Shown piece by piece: positions 54,532-63,311 of a DNA stretch of 64,000 nucleotides; positions within the stretch are counted from its first letter, which is position 1; each line of letters opens with the position of its first letter. Source of the stretch: Chloroflexus aurantiacus J-10-fl (GTDB lineage Bacteria; Chloroflexota; Chloroflexia; Chloroflexales; Chloroflexaceae). A model generated the notes under the pieces. The model made no database searches, was not told the origin of the DNA, and saw only the letters and a list, made by a program, of their open reading frames with translations. The position numbers and the translations under genes are program-made. The stretch covers positions 2,356,001-2,420,000 of the forward strand of contig NC_010175.1 in NCBI RefSeq assembly GCF_000018865.1, read 5' to 3'.

Positions 54532-57521
54532 CCAACGTTGACCGCGAAGACTCGATCACGGCAACAAACGTGAAGCTGACCGATATTGTGCCAGAAGGTG
54601 CCGAATTCGTCAGCAGTGTGCGCGGCGCGGAACGCACCAATTTTCCCCCTACGCAGACGATCATTGATGGTCGTCCGGCACTGGTCTGGACAATAGATCG
54701 GCTTGAGCGTGGACAAACGGTTGACATCTTCGTCACGTTCCGCAAGCTCGATCTCAGTCCGTGTGATCGTATGAAAAACGAAAAAGCGGGCTATTATGTC
54801 ACCAGTGATGAGATACCATTCCAACCTGAAAGCACTACTGACCGCTATCGGGTTCCACCTCAGACCGGCGACGTGACCTACAATGTGCGGCCACCGGTAG
54901 ATGTTGTATTTGGTTCAACCCAGACCGTAATCTTTGGTGAACGTGGAAGCTTTAGTTTCAAAGTGCGTAACTATTGGCCGGCGGCCCTGAATGGCTTACA
55001 GGTTCGGATCGTTCTTCAGCCGAATGTACGCTACGTGAACGGAACCGCATCACCGGTTGGTACATTTACCGCCCTGCCTCCCTCGTCAGGCGATGGTGGC
55101 ACGTTAATCTGGACATTCAACATGGCGGCGGGGAATATCAATACCCCGGTCGAGCAGAGTTTCTCTTTTGAGGTGACCGCTCGCTATTCAACTGTGGGTA
55201 ATGGGAGTGGATCGGGGACAACCTATGCCAGTGTTGTCGTGCCCAGTGGTGTACCATCCAATTGTAACGATGGTGATGGTGGTGGTTTTAAGGTTATGCC
55301 TCGATTAGAGGTAGCCAAGTATTCAGAGGCTGATCGCAGCGGAACGAACTACATTGCCCGCAATAATCAGCCATTCCAGTACATTATTTCACTCACTAAC
55401 ATCGGCTCTAGCCAGATGACCGGCATTGACGTCTACGATCTATTACCCACCGGAAATCAGGCTGACTTCACCTACGTAGCCAACAGTGCCACGATTGACA
55501 ACGGAAATATTGATGATGGTATCCCCTTTGAGCCGACAGTTAGCTCAACCAGTACCAATTCTGGTGTGCGTACAACCCTGATCTGGTCAGATATTACGCT
55601 GGCACCGGGAGAGACGCGCTACATTCGCTACAATGTGATAACGCGCGGTGAGTTCAACCGCACCTACTGTAATGACCTTGACCAGCAACGCATGGAAGAG
55701 GCGCTGATTAACCCTGACACGAATCAGCCTGGCGAAGATATTACCTTCAAGAGTGCTCGTGCCTGTGTCAGAATGATTCCCAACATTCAAGTCAGCAAGG
55801 TGTTTAGCGATCAGAATGGCGCCGATCTTGGTACAACCCGTATCATTACCGGTCCGGTACCAGCCGGAGGGCAGACGATCTACTTTACCCTGACAATCAC
55901 CAACGCCGAAACCACCAATACCTACACGGCTGGCCTGGTCGATTTTGCCCCGCAAGAGCTGGCCTTCCAGGCGGTTGAATTCAGCAACCTACCGGTTGAC
56001 AAGCGTCTGCCGGACATCAGCGGTAGCAACCCCTGGACATGGCCAACGCTGTCAATTGCACCCGGCCAGAGTTACACGGTACGGATACGCGCTCTGTTCA
56101 ATCCGCCATGTGTGACTGATGAATACAGTAATCGGGTAGGCTACTCCTTCTTTGATCCCTCAACCGGACGCACCACCGTGGTGTCGCCACGCCCGCCGAT
56201 TGAAGCGGTTATTGACTATCGCTGCGGCAGTAACCGGCTCGATTTCGATATTAAAGCCGAGCGCACAACCTTAGGCTTGCGTGATCGCGGTCTCTTCACG
56301 CTTACCGTGCGCAATCTCAACACCACTGGTACTTTAGACGGTGTCAGTGCCTATGCTATTCTGCCACCGCGCTACCTCTACAGTGAAACGGTTAGCAGTT
56401 CGCTCTACGCCTTTGCCGGTCAGCGCCCATTGGCTGATGGTCGTACTGAACTGCGCTGGCTGGTTGGCTCGATTCCGGCTGGCGGCCAAGTCGAGATTCT
56501 CTTCCGTGCTGCTGCCGCCGACATTATTGGTACAACTGAGGTGTACGCCCACGCCACCGCCAGTAATCTGCTGTCGGCAAGCTGCCGCACATCATCACGT
56601 TGTACGACCTATACCATTGACAATCAACCATACACAGTTGCCTGGGAACGAGTGACAACCCAGCCACTCCATACGTACACGCCGCGGATTGAGGGTCTCA
56701 GCCAGTGTACATCGGCTGGTGACGAGCGTGTCTACACGCTCACCCTGCTCAATACGAATGTGATACCCTACCGCAATACCGTGGTCACGCTGACCTTACC
56801 CATCGGTTTGCAGTACATACGTCCCGATACCGGTTCGCCGGCACCGAACAGTATCATTCCGATTACAAGTGGTTCGCTGGCCGGCTCTACCCAACTGGTC
56901 TGGCGCGATCTAACCGTACCGGCCAAACCATCTGGCAGCAACGTCAGCGAGTTGTCGCTGGCAATCTGGCTGCGGGTTGGTCAGGTCTGGAGCGATCAGG
57001 GGACCAGTGCCGAAGTGACTAGTCCTGATGGGATTATCCCGATTACCGACGGCGAAGTGAACCCAACAGTACGGATCTGTGTCGATGGGCCGGCAGTCGC
57101 CAAGACAGCGAGTATTACCACACTGCCACCGTACAATCCGGGCGATCCCAATCCGACCTTCTTCTACCAGATCGAGGTCGTCAATCCAACTGCCAGTGCG
57201 TTTACCATCACATTGCGCGATGTCTTACCTGCCGGTTTGACCTTCAACGCAATGGTTAGCGGAACAGCACCGCAGATCAGCACCAGCGCTGGCCGCACTG
57301 TGCTAACATGGAACAATCTCAGCGTACCTGCCCAAAGCGGCGACACACCTGGGCGGCGCACACTGCTCTTCCGGGTAACGGCGAATCCGAGCCAGATCAG
57401 TGGCAGTCTCACCAACACTGTTGAGATTGTGAACAGTTCTGTCCCGATTGGATCACAACTCCTGGAAGCCCCGGTTTCGCTGAGTGTACCGCGTCTGTGG
57501 GTACCGCTGGTTGCCCGCTAA
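54522..57521 (+). CDS. large secreted DUF11 surface protein, 3' part
   Basis: The downstream part (about 1000 residues) of the same surface protein; its first codon here (TTG, 54522) is not a real start because the DUF11 strand already begins near 54489. It contains repeated DUF11-type beta-sandwich domains (NVKLTDIVPEGAEFVSSV, QPFQYIISLTNIGSS, LLPTGNQADFTYVANSATID, FFYQIEVVNPTASAF, RDVLPAGLTFN), as found in bacterial surface stalk proteins. The protein ends RLWVPLVAR. That end matches YTPLVLR in the FG-GAP protein, suggesting a shared sorting or attachment signal. Cell-surface location is inferred. A terminator follows at once. Confidence 0.8.
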   Translation: MRLTNVDREDSITATNVKLTDIVPEGAEFVSSVRGAERTNFPPTQTIIDGRPALVWTIDRLERGQTVDIFVTFRKLDLSPCDRMKNEKAGYYVTSDEIPFQPESTTDRYRVPPQTGDVTYNVRPPVDVVFGSTQTVIFGERGSFSFKVRNYWPAALNGLQVRIVLQPNVRYVNGTASPVGTFTALPPSSGDGGTLIWTFNMAAGNINTPVEQSFSFEVTARYSTVGNGSGSGTTYASVVVPSGVPSNCNDGDGGGFKVMPRLEVAKYSEADRSGTNYIARNNQPFQYIISLTNIGSSQMTGIDVYDLLPTGNQADFTYVANSATIDNGNIDDGIPFEPTVSSTSTNSGVRTTLIWSDITLAPGETRYIRYNVITRGEFNRTYCNDLDQQRMEEALINPDTNQPGEDITFKSARACVRMIPNIQVSKVFSDQNGADLGTTRIITGPVPAGGQTIYFTLTITNAETTNTYTAGLVDFAPQELAFQAVEFSNLPVDKRLPDISGSNPWTWPTLSIAPGQSYTVRIRALFNPPCVTDEYSNRVGYSFFDPSTGRTTVVSPRPPIEAVIDYRCGSNRLDFDIKAERTTLGLRDRGLFTLTVRNLNTTGTLDGVSAYAILPPRYLYSETVSSSLYAFAGQRPLADGRTELRWLVGSIPAGGQVEILFRAAAADIIGTTEVYAHATASNLLSASCRTSSRCTTYTIDNQPYTVAWERVTTQPLHTYTPRIEGLSQCTSAGDERVYTLTLLNTNVIPYRNTVVTLTLPIGLQYIRPDTGSPAPNSIIPITSGSLAGSTQLVWRDLTVPAKPSGSNVSELSLAIWLRVGQVWSDQGTSAEVTSPDGIIPITDGEVNPTVRICVDGPAVAKTASITTLPPYNPGDPNPTFFYQIEVVNPTASAFTITLRDVLPAGLTFNAMVSGTAPQISTSAGRTVLTWNNLSVPAQSGDTPGRRTLLFRVTANPSQISGSLTNTVEIVNSSVPIGSQLLEAPVSLSVPRLWVPLVAR

Positions 57522-57528
57522 CCGATAT

Positions 57529-57556
57529 GGGGGTGTGCTTTAGCAAGCGCACCCCC
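57529..57556 (+). terminator. terminator of the DUF11 gene
   Basis: GGGGGTGTGCTT and AAGCGCACCCCC form a 12-bp stem (one G-U) with loop TAGC, eight bases after the stop codon. TTGCTC follows, a weak T-tract. Confidence 0.65.
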
Positions 57557-57575
57557 TTGCTCAACGGAGCTATCC

Positions 57576-57788
57576 ATGAACTGCTGGCATTGTAACCGTC
57601 CGGCCCATGGCACGTGTATCTTCTGCGGTCGTGCGATTTGTCGCGATCACGCTCAGGAAATGCCGCATATCGTTGCCCTCTTCGCCGACCGCAAAGGGGG
57701 ACACAAAGCAATCGTCACAGCGCGTGCCCTCTTCTGTGGTCTGTGCGAACCTCGCGAAGATCCGATTGAACTGCCTGAATTGCGTTAG
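57576..57788 (+). CDS. small zinc-binding protein of unknown function
   Basis: A 70-residue protein beginning MNCWHCNRPAHGTCIFCGRAIC and containing CxxC pairs at CWHC, CIFC and FCGLC, plus a Cys-Arg-Asp-His segment. It should bind one or two zinc ions. It resembles DUF2180-like small zinc proteins, but I do not assign a function. AACGGAGC precedes the ATG. It follows the terminator of the DUF11 gene, so it is a separate transcription unit. Confidence 0.6.
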   Translation: MNCWHCNRPAHGTCIFCGRAICRDHAQEMPHIVALFADRKGGHKAIVTARALFCGLCEPREDPIELPELR

Positions 57789-57948
57789 ATGCTGCTTAAG
57801 AATCAGCATCGGCAATTCATCGCGAAGATTTGCGTAAAGTTATCGTGAAGATAAGTAAACCGTTATCCCATGGCCATGATCAGCGTGGTATAATGCGGGT
57901 GGGCCATGTCCGCCCCAATCCTTTCCCCTGACGTCATGAGGTGAACCT

Positions 57949-58182
57949 ATGCCAATGTACGAATATGGCTGTCTGGACTGTGCGCGCCAGTTTGAACGGC
58001 TCCTGCCGATGAATGCGACCGATCAGCAGATTGTTTGTCCATTTTGCCAGAGCACCCATGTCCGGCGTCGGCTCTCTGTGTTCGCGACGCAGAGCCGCGG
58101 TGATGCAGCCGTTGCGGCGACGACGACGACAACTGGTGGCGGGTGCGGTTGCAGTGGCTGTAGTTGTGGCTCAAGGAGCTAA
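57949..58182 (+). CDS. FmdB-family zinc ribbon protein
   Basis: A 77-residue protein with the FmdB start MPMYEYGCLDCARQFERL and a second pair CPFCQSTHVRRRLS, forming a zinc ribbon. The C-terminal tail is Thr/Gly-rich and ends in a cysteine cluster, GGGCGCSGCSCGSRS, common in this family. FmdB proteins were named as regulators of formamidase or amidase genes; here the role is unknown. It is four bases upstream of the nucleotidyltransferase gene. Confidence 0.8.
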   Translation: MPMYEYGCLDCARQFERLLPMNATDQQIVCPFCQSTHVRRRLSVFATQSRGDAAVAATTTTTGGGCGCSGCSCGSRS

Positions 58183-58185
58183 AGT

Positions 58186-59160
58186 ATGCGCGTTATGATC
58201 CTGACAGCCGGCCTCGGTACTCGCCTGCGCCCACATACCTTTGTGCGTCCCAAGCCATTGGTGAGTGTTGCCGGAAAGACGGTGTTGGCTCACATTATCG
58301 ATTATCTGGCCCCCCTTCAGATCGACGAACTGATCTGTGTGGTTGGTTATCTGGGTAACCAGATCGAAGAGTTTATGCGGGCCAACTACACCTATCCAAT
58401 GCGCTTCCTTGAACAGAAGGTAATGCGCGGGCAGGCCGATGCTATTGCTCTCGCCCGCGAGCTGACCGGGCCGCTGCTGGTGGTGTTCGGCGACGGGTTG
58501 CTGGAGTTTGATATTGAACAGCTCAATCAGCATCCCAATTACGGCATTATCTACTGCAAGGAAGTTGACGATCCGCGCCGTTTCGGTGTTGTGGTGGTCG
58601 AACAAGGCCGTATCGTGCGGCTGGTGGAGAAGCCGAGTGAGCCGATTTCCAATCTGGCTGTGGCCGGTATCTATTATGTACCAGAGGCTGCCCGGCTGAT
58701 GTCAGCGATCGACTACATTATGCAGAACAACATTCAAACCAAGGGCGAGTTCTATCTGGCAGATGCTCTTCAGGTAATGATCGACCGCGGTGAGGAATTA
58801 CGTGCTGAAACGGTGCGAACCTGGTACGATTGCGGTACGATAGAGGCATTACTCGATACCAATCGTTATCTGCTCGATCACGGGCACAATCAGGCTGCTG
58901 AGTATCCCAATGCCGTTATTGTGCCGCCGGTGAATATTGCTCCGACAGCAGTCATCGAACATGCAGTCATTGGCCCGTATGTCTCGATTGCTGATGGTGC
59001 CGTCGTGCGGCATGCGATTGTCCGCGACTCGATTATTAACGCAGGCGCACAAATTCAGTCGGTTATTCTCAATCGCAGCCTGATCGGTGACCGTGCTTCC
59101 GTTAATGGTGTCAGTCAGGAGTTAAACGTCGGCGATTTATCTGATATTCGTTTCAGGTGA
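58186..59160 (+). CDS. sugar-1-phosphate nucleotidyltransferase
   Basis: A 324-residue NTP-transferase. MILTAGLGTRLRPHTFVRPKPLV is the nucleotide-binding signature (GxGxRxxPxT..KP), VVFGDGLLEFDIE carries the metal Asp, and VEKPSEPISNLAVAGIYY is the substrate loop. After residue ~240 comes a left-handed beta-helix-like stretch (PPVNIAPTAVIEHAVIGPYVSIADGAVV). It activates a hexose 1-phosphate to a UDP-, dTDP- or GDP-sugar; the sugar is not determined. It probably feeds cell-surface polysaccharide synthesis. It overlaps in orientation with FmdB and the AAA-like gene. Confidence 0.85.
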   Translation: MRVMILTAGLGTRLRPHTFVRPKPLVSVAGKTVLAHIIDYLAPLQIDELICVVGYLGNQIEEFMRANYTYPMRFLEQKVMRGQADAIALARELTGPLLVVFGDGLLEFDIEQLNQHPNYGIIYCKEVDDPRRFGVVVVEQGRIVRLVEKPSEPISNLAVAGIYYVPEAARLMSAIDYIMQNNIQTKGEFYLADALQVMIDRGEELRAETVRTWYDCGTIEALLDTNRYLLDHGHNQAAEYPNAVIVPPVNIAPTAVIEHAVIGPYVSIADGAVVRHAIVRDSIINAGAQIQSVILNRSLIGDRASVNGVSQELNVGDLSDIRFR

Positions 59161-59166
59161 ACAACT

Positions 59167-60228
59167 ATGATTGCTTACAACTTCCATGCTGCAAGCAATG
59201 GCGCTCGCGGCGAGGCCGAGGATGGCCGTTGGGAGTTGGCTTCGCCTGGTAACAGGCATATGCCAGCAATAGCCACTGCTGATCACGCTCCATCCTTAAG
59301 TGCTGAACAAGAGATCATTCGTCGTCTTACGGTTGCTGCCAGTCCTGCAGAAACACGCCTCTTAACCGCAGTCTACGTCTCACTCAAGACCTATCCGTGC
59401 GCGGTACTCAGTGGCAGGGCTGGAGCTGGTAAGGCAGTGTTGGTTCAGCATCTGGCCGCGGCCATTATTGGCCACACCCCCGGCCAGTTGATCCGTATCG
59501 GTTCGTCACACTGGGCCAACCACAGCGGTCAGCGTGAATACTACCGCGATCTGCACACCCGCTTTGGTGATAGTCAGTTGAATGAAGTACTCAGTGAAGC
59601 CCAATCACCGCAGGGCGCGGGGAAGCTGTACCTCGTTTTATTTGATGGCCTGGCCCCTGATGAACTCTTCCACTATCTGCACAAACGTCTGCAACTCTTG
59701 CCGGTGTCCACGCCCCCAGTAGCACCGACCGCTCCGCCGCCAGCTAATGTCTGGTTCATTGCAACCTTCCACCAGTCGCATCGGCTGTCGGTTCGTGATG
59801 CGCAAGTGCTGGCTCACGCGCATCAGATCAACGTTACTGCCTATCGCCGCTCGCTCCCATCACTTCCCCCGCCGCCGGTTGGCTTACAGCGCGCCGTGAT
59901 CCGTGACTCCTTGCACGATGTCGTCGCAGCTCGTGATCGCTTGCGTACCGTGTTTGGCAGCACGCAGTTGCCTCAGCTCAGTCCTTCCGCGCACATTGCC
60001 GGCTTTCTGCGCTGGTATGGGCTGACGCCCGATACCACTCTCGATAGCGATATGTGGCTGTTCCTGGCTAACAGTTTCGACCGCCACGGCTATGGCTTGT
60101 TTGATACCGATGTGTATCGCAATCTTCAAATTGCTTATGATCTGCGGATGGTGCAACGCATTATGGCCCAGCTCGACCCGGCGAACGCAGCACTGCGGCC
60201 TGAACTGGCCCGAGCGGTTGGATGTTAG
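59167..60228 (+). CDS. AAA-like P-loop protein of unknown function
   Basis: A 353-residue protein with a P-loop ATPase-like core: SGRAGAGKAVLVQHLAAAI (Walker A shape but with Ala where Thr/Ser is expected), LYLVLFDGLAPDE as a Walker B-like strand, and NVWFIATFHQSHRL as a sensor-like strand, resembling McrB/MCM-type AAA modules. The missing Ser/Thr may reduce ATP hydrolysis. The 3' end of the gene begins a 107-bp unit repeated three more times downstream. The TAG stop is in the first unit; the other copies have CAG there. Function unknown. Confidence 0.6.
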   Translation: MIAYNFHAASNGARGEAEDGRWELASPGNRHMPAIATADHAPSLSAEQEIIRRLTVAASPAETRLLTAVYVSLKTYPCAVLSGRAGAGKAVLVQHLAAAIIGHTPGQLIRIGSSHWANHSGQREYYRDLHTRFGDSQLNEVLSEAQSPQGAGKLYLVLFDGLAPDELFHYLHKRLQLLPVSTPPVAPTAPPPANVWFIATFHQSHRLSVRDAQVLAHAHQINVTAYRRSLPSLPPPPVGLQRAVIRDSLHDVVAARDRLRTVFGSTQLPQLSPSAHIAGFLRWYGLTPDTTLDSDMWLFLANSFDRHGYGLFDTDVYRNLQIAYDLRMVQRIMAQLDPANAALRPELARAVGC

Positions 60229-60588
60229 GCAGAGTGATTAACGACAGATGAGGTTGCTTGATGCAGCTTATGGCCCAGCTCGACCAGGCGAACGCAGCAC
60301 TGCGGCCTGAGCTGGCCCGGGCGGTTGGATGTCAGGCAGAGTGATTAACGACGGATGAGGTTGCTTGATGCAGCTTATGGCCCAGCTCGACCCGGCGAAC
60401 GCAGCACTGCGGCCTGAACTGGCCCGGGCGGTTGGATGTCAGGCAGAGTGATTAACGACGGATGAGGTTGCTTGATGCAGCTTATGGCCCAGCTCGACCC
60501 GGCGAACGCAGCACTGCGGCCTGAACTGGCCCGGGCGGTTGGATGTCAGGCAGAGTGATTAACGACAGATGAGGTTGCTTGATGCAGC
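60163..60588 (+). repeat. 107-bp tandem repeat, four copies, derived from the 3' end of the AAA-like gene
   Basis: ATGGCCCAGCTCGAC starts units at 60163, 60270, 60377 and 60484, exactly 107 bases apart, with a few point differences. The first unit contains the end of the AAA-like gene. Each of the next three carries an ATG-to-TGA frame of 27 codons, beginning MQLMAQLD and ending AVGCQAE (for example 60261-60344). Because 107 is not a multiple of three, the copies are in different frames. A hairpin follows directly. Confidence 0.85.
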
Positions 60589-60590
60589 GT

Positions 60591-60616
60591 GAGGGGCGCA
60601 TGACCGTGCGCCCCTC
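60591..60616. terminator. hairpin after the tandem repeat
   Basis: GAGGGGCGCA and TGCGCCCCTC form a perfect 10-bp stem with a six-base loop, followed by CTCTATG. It shares the GGGGCGCA core with the hairpin at 19591-19622. It can serve the AAA-like gene or, on the other strand, the mannosyltransferase gene. Confidence 0.55.
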
Positions 60617-60809
60617 CTCTATGCACTGCCGGGGAATGGTGATGGCATACCACATCGTGTATAAAACCTGCCGCAACGTTGGCAGTGCGGCGTTAGCACG
60701 GCACACCGGCAGCAAGATGCAAGATCACGCTTGCCATCTGAACAGTGTATCATGACGCCATCTGTGACAGAATACATCTGCTGACAGAGCCAGCCTGAAC
60801 CTCTACACC

Positions 60810-61901
60810 TCACCGCACCAGTGCCGCCAGTGTTGCATCATACTGCGCAACCAGGCTTTCCCAGCGGTAAGGGCGGGCCACTGCCGACCAATCGTAGCGC
60901 GTCAGCCGTGGCAGGTCGCCGATCAATCGCGCAAGTGCGTTCGGCAAATCGGCATCGTCTGCGTAAAGACAGTCGGCGTGCCATTCCGGCGGAATCAGAT
61001 CAGGGTAGTTGAGCCGTGCCGGCAAAAGTGGCACACAACCACAGGCGATTGCTTCAAGGATCGCAATCCCAAAATATTCCTGAATCGCTGCCGACACAAC
61101 AATATCGGCCTGACGTAATAATGCGAGGTATGTCTGGCGATCTCCGGCATAGCCCCAGTGAATGGTGTGATCTGCCCAGCGCCGGCGGGCAGCTATCAGA
61201 TCAGGGGCAGTTGGATCAATATGCTCACCGGTCACAATCAGGCGAAATCGTACCCCACGCTCTGCCAGATATTCCAGAGCAGCCATTACAACGTGCGGCT
61301 GTTTATCATACTCCCAACGGGCATTCCAAAGGATAACCGGTGGTGCGGTTGGGTCACGCGGTTGCCGTGGCGGTAGCGGTGGCAGATCAAGACCGGGTGG
61401 TAACACCTGCGCTTTTGCCGCAATCTGCTCGACGGTCTGTAGTTCGTGGTAATCGTGATAGCGGCGGAGCATGCCCGGCAGCGCCGCCAGCCAGTCTCGC
61501 CGATGAAAAGCGGAATTGAACAACACGGTATCGGCTACCAGAGCACTGGTGAAATTGATCCAGGCAAATGTGTAGTCGCGCTTGCGCTCTGGCGGGATGG
61601 GATACGTAAGCTGGTTTTCGTGAAAATAGAGTGCTACCGGAATGTGCCCCAATTGGCGATAGGTCAACGCCCGAAAGGTCGCCAGATCGAGCATATCAGT
61701 GGCAACGATGACATCAGGCCATTCAGACAAATCGGCTACCAGGCGAGCCAGGGTCACTGCCCCGCCGCGCATTCGCCAGCGCCATCCGCCGGCCTGACTG
61801 AGGGTGATGAGTCTGACGCGGTGGGTGCTATGGGCAGCATAGCCGCTTGCTACTGCTGCGTGTGACCCACCATGAAATGGATCAAGCCACCAGATCAACA
61901 T
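60810..61901 (-). CDS. tRNA-queuosine mannosyltransferase-like glycosyltransferase (QTMAN/GTDC1 family)
   Basis: A 363-residue glycosyltransferase with the DUF3524 N-terminal domain of the GTDC1/QTMAN family: WWLDPFHGGSHAAVASGY, WRWRMRGGAVTLA, DMLDLATFRAL, YFHENQLTYP and VLFNSAFHR. The C-terminal GT4-like part has ILWNARWEYDKQP and QEYFGIAILEAIACGCVPLLP. In animals QTMAN adds mannose to queuosine in tRNA-Asp. In bacteria the activity is not proven to my knowledge, so a tRNA-modifying role is a hypothesis from family membership. The ATG at 61901 is chosen; a TTG at 61943 that overlaps the upstream stop is the alternative. It is the last gene of a minus-strand run. Confidence 0.78.
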   Translation of the reverse strand: MLIWWLDPFHGGSHAAVASGYAAHSTHRVRLITLSQAGGWRWRMRGGAVTLARLVADLSEWPDVIVATDMLDLATFRALTYRQLGHIPVALYFHENQLTYPIPPERKRDYTFAWINFTSALVADTVLFNSAFHRRDWLAALPGMLRRYHDYHELQTVEQIAAKAQVLPPGLDLPPLPPRQPRDPTAPPVILWNARWEYDKQPHVVMAALEYLAERGVRFRLIVTGEHIDPTAPDLIAARRRWADHTIHWGYAGDRQTYLALLRQADIVVSAAIQEYFGIAILEAIACGCVPLLPARLNYPDLIPPEWHADCLYADDADLPNALARLIGDLPRLTRYDWSAVARPYRWESLVAQYDATLAALVR

Positions 61902-61935
61902 GTCCCGGTATCTCAGTGAGTCCTGGCGAAGGTTG

Positions 61936-62631
61936 TCACTCAATATCCACCCGCATCATATAGCGATTCACGCCTTCGATACCTAATTGAGCCTCAAGCT
62001 GAAGGAGATAGCGCAGCGGTTCGTGATACGGGTGATTTTCATCGAGCATCCGTGCTGCCGCTTTGTGGCTGCCAAGCTGCAAGAGGTGCTGATAGGCCAC
62101 CCATTCGGCATGCCCTTCCCGCAAGAACTCGTTGCGCAGCAGGGGGCAATGCTCGGCTTGCCAGGCATGGGCATATTCATGAGCTGCTGTGATGCGGAAG
62201 ATGAGTGTCGGCAGGCCATACAGCAGATAGATCACACGCACATGATTCTGGCGGCGGTATAAGCCGAGAGTATCCTGTCCAGGTGGAGTTGGACCACGCA
62301 AACGGGCCATTGTTGGTGCATCAACCAGCCGGAACGCCACCCCCACATGAAGCCGTAATCCCATGCCTTCAGCCAGCATACCCGCAGTTTGTTGAAACAA
62401 GTGTTGAGCCTGTACCGGATCGTAAATCGCGACCGCGTGGCAGGCATCGCATTGCTGGCGGCCATCGTGCAGTTTCCAGAAGTGGTTCCCCAGCGGTGCG
62501 CCACAAGTGCTGCATCGTGGCCGCGTCGCAATACATTGAGGGCAAAACCGTTCTGGCCGGTTGATCAAGACATAATAACTACCAGTAAGCGGCTGTCCAC
62601 AACTGGCACAATGCACATGATCAGCGGCCAT
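61936..62631 (-). CDS. DA1-like zinc peptidase with N-terminal zinc ribbons
   Basis: A 231-residue protein. The N-terminal ~75 residues hold CxxC pairs (CASCGQPL, CPQC, CSTCGAPL, CDAC), LIM/zinc-ribbon-like. The C-terminal part carries the metallopeptidase motif HEYAHAWQAE, followed after about 18 residues by LREGHAEWVAYQ, as in DA1-type peptidases. Eukaryotic DA1 is a ubiquitin-activated peptidase; here substrates are unknown. It ends where a possible TTG start of the mannosyltransferase begins and starts 11 bases after the esterase stop, so it is in an operon. Confidence 0.78.
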   Translation of the reverse strand: MAADHVHCASCGQPLTGSYYVLINRPERFCPQCIATRPRCSTCGAPLGNHFWKLHDGRQQCDACHAVAIYDPVQAQHLFQQTAGMLAEGMGLRLHVGVAFRLVDAPTMARLRGPTPPGQDTLGLYRRQNHVRVIYLLYGLPTLIFRITAAHEYAHAWQAEHCPLLRNEFLREGHAEWVAYQHLLQLGSHKAAARMLDENHPYHEPLRYLLQLEAQLGIEGVNRYMMRVDIE

Positions 62632-62642
62632 AGCCTACCTGC

Positions 62643-63311
62643 CTACGCGAGATCGTGCGGTGGCGGGGCGTCGAGCTGTTCGGCCAACCAGTGCTGCATC
62701 AGGCTCAAGCCATTTGGATGCAGACTGTGTCCTACCGGGTCTTCATGATAGCGATGGCGTGGTGCGTATTGGGCCAGCACATCACGGGTCGCTCGTGCCT
62801 GTTCAACCGGAATGACTTCATCGTAGGTGCCGTGCAATTGCAAGATCGGCAGACGGGCAATGCCGGCAGCGGGTGGTTGTGTGGTCAGGGCCGGATCAAG
62901 GTAGCCGTTCGCTGCAATCACGCCGGCCAGGTGTTCGGGAATGCGCCAGGCCAGCGCCATACTGAGAATCGCCCCCTGGCTAAAGCCGAACAGATAGGTT
63001 CGCCGCGGATCAGTTCCGATCCGGCCAGGCAATTCGCTGACAAACTTGATCAGCAACTCGATGGCCTGCGCCCGACCCACCGGATCGGGAACGAGCCGAC
63101 CGGGTGTACCACTTAGCTCATACCAGGCAAAGCCGCCCCACGGCAACGCAATCGGTGCCCGGGCACTCACGATATGCATCCGGTCGTCAATCAGATCGGC
63201 AAGCTCGAAGAGATCGCGTTCGTGACTCCCGAAACCGTGCAGCATCAGTAACAACGGTGCCGGTCCGCTCTCGATAATTGGCCTGCGTTCAATAGTACGA
63301 ATTGTTGTCAT
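62643..63311 (-). CDS. phospholipase/carboxylesterase family hydrolase
   Basis: A 222-residue serine hydrolase of the carboxylesterase/phospholipase (YpfH/EstB) type. LLLMLHGFGSHERDLFEL holds the oxyanion region, LFGFSQGAILSMALA the nucleophile Ser, and LHGTYDEVIPVEQAR the Asp; the His is near the end in PVGHSLHPNGL. No signal peptide. Its start overlaps the LysM gene's stop as ATGA, so they are translated together. Confidence 0.85.
   Translation of the reverse strand: MTTIRTIERRPIIESGPAPLLLMLHGFGSHERDLFELADLIDDRMHIVSARAPIALPWGGFAWYELSGTPGRLVPDPVGRAQAIELLIKFVSELPGRIGTDPRRTYLFGFSQGAILSMALAWRIPEHLAGVIAANGYLDPALTTQPPAAGIARLPILQLHGTYDEVIPVEQARATRDVLAQYAPRHRYHEDPVGHSLHPNGLSLMQHWLAEQLDAPPPHDLA

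Noticed and set aside
60163-60588. Possible CRISPR array from regular 107-bp repeats
   Set aside because: Whole units are repeated with no variable spacers, the period equals the unit, and the first unit is the end of a gene. No cas genes are nearby.
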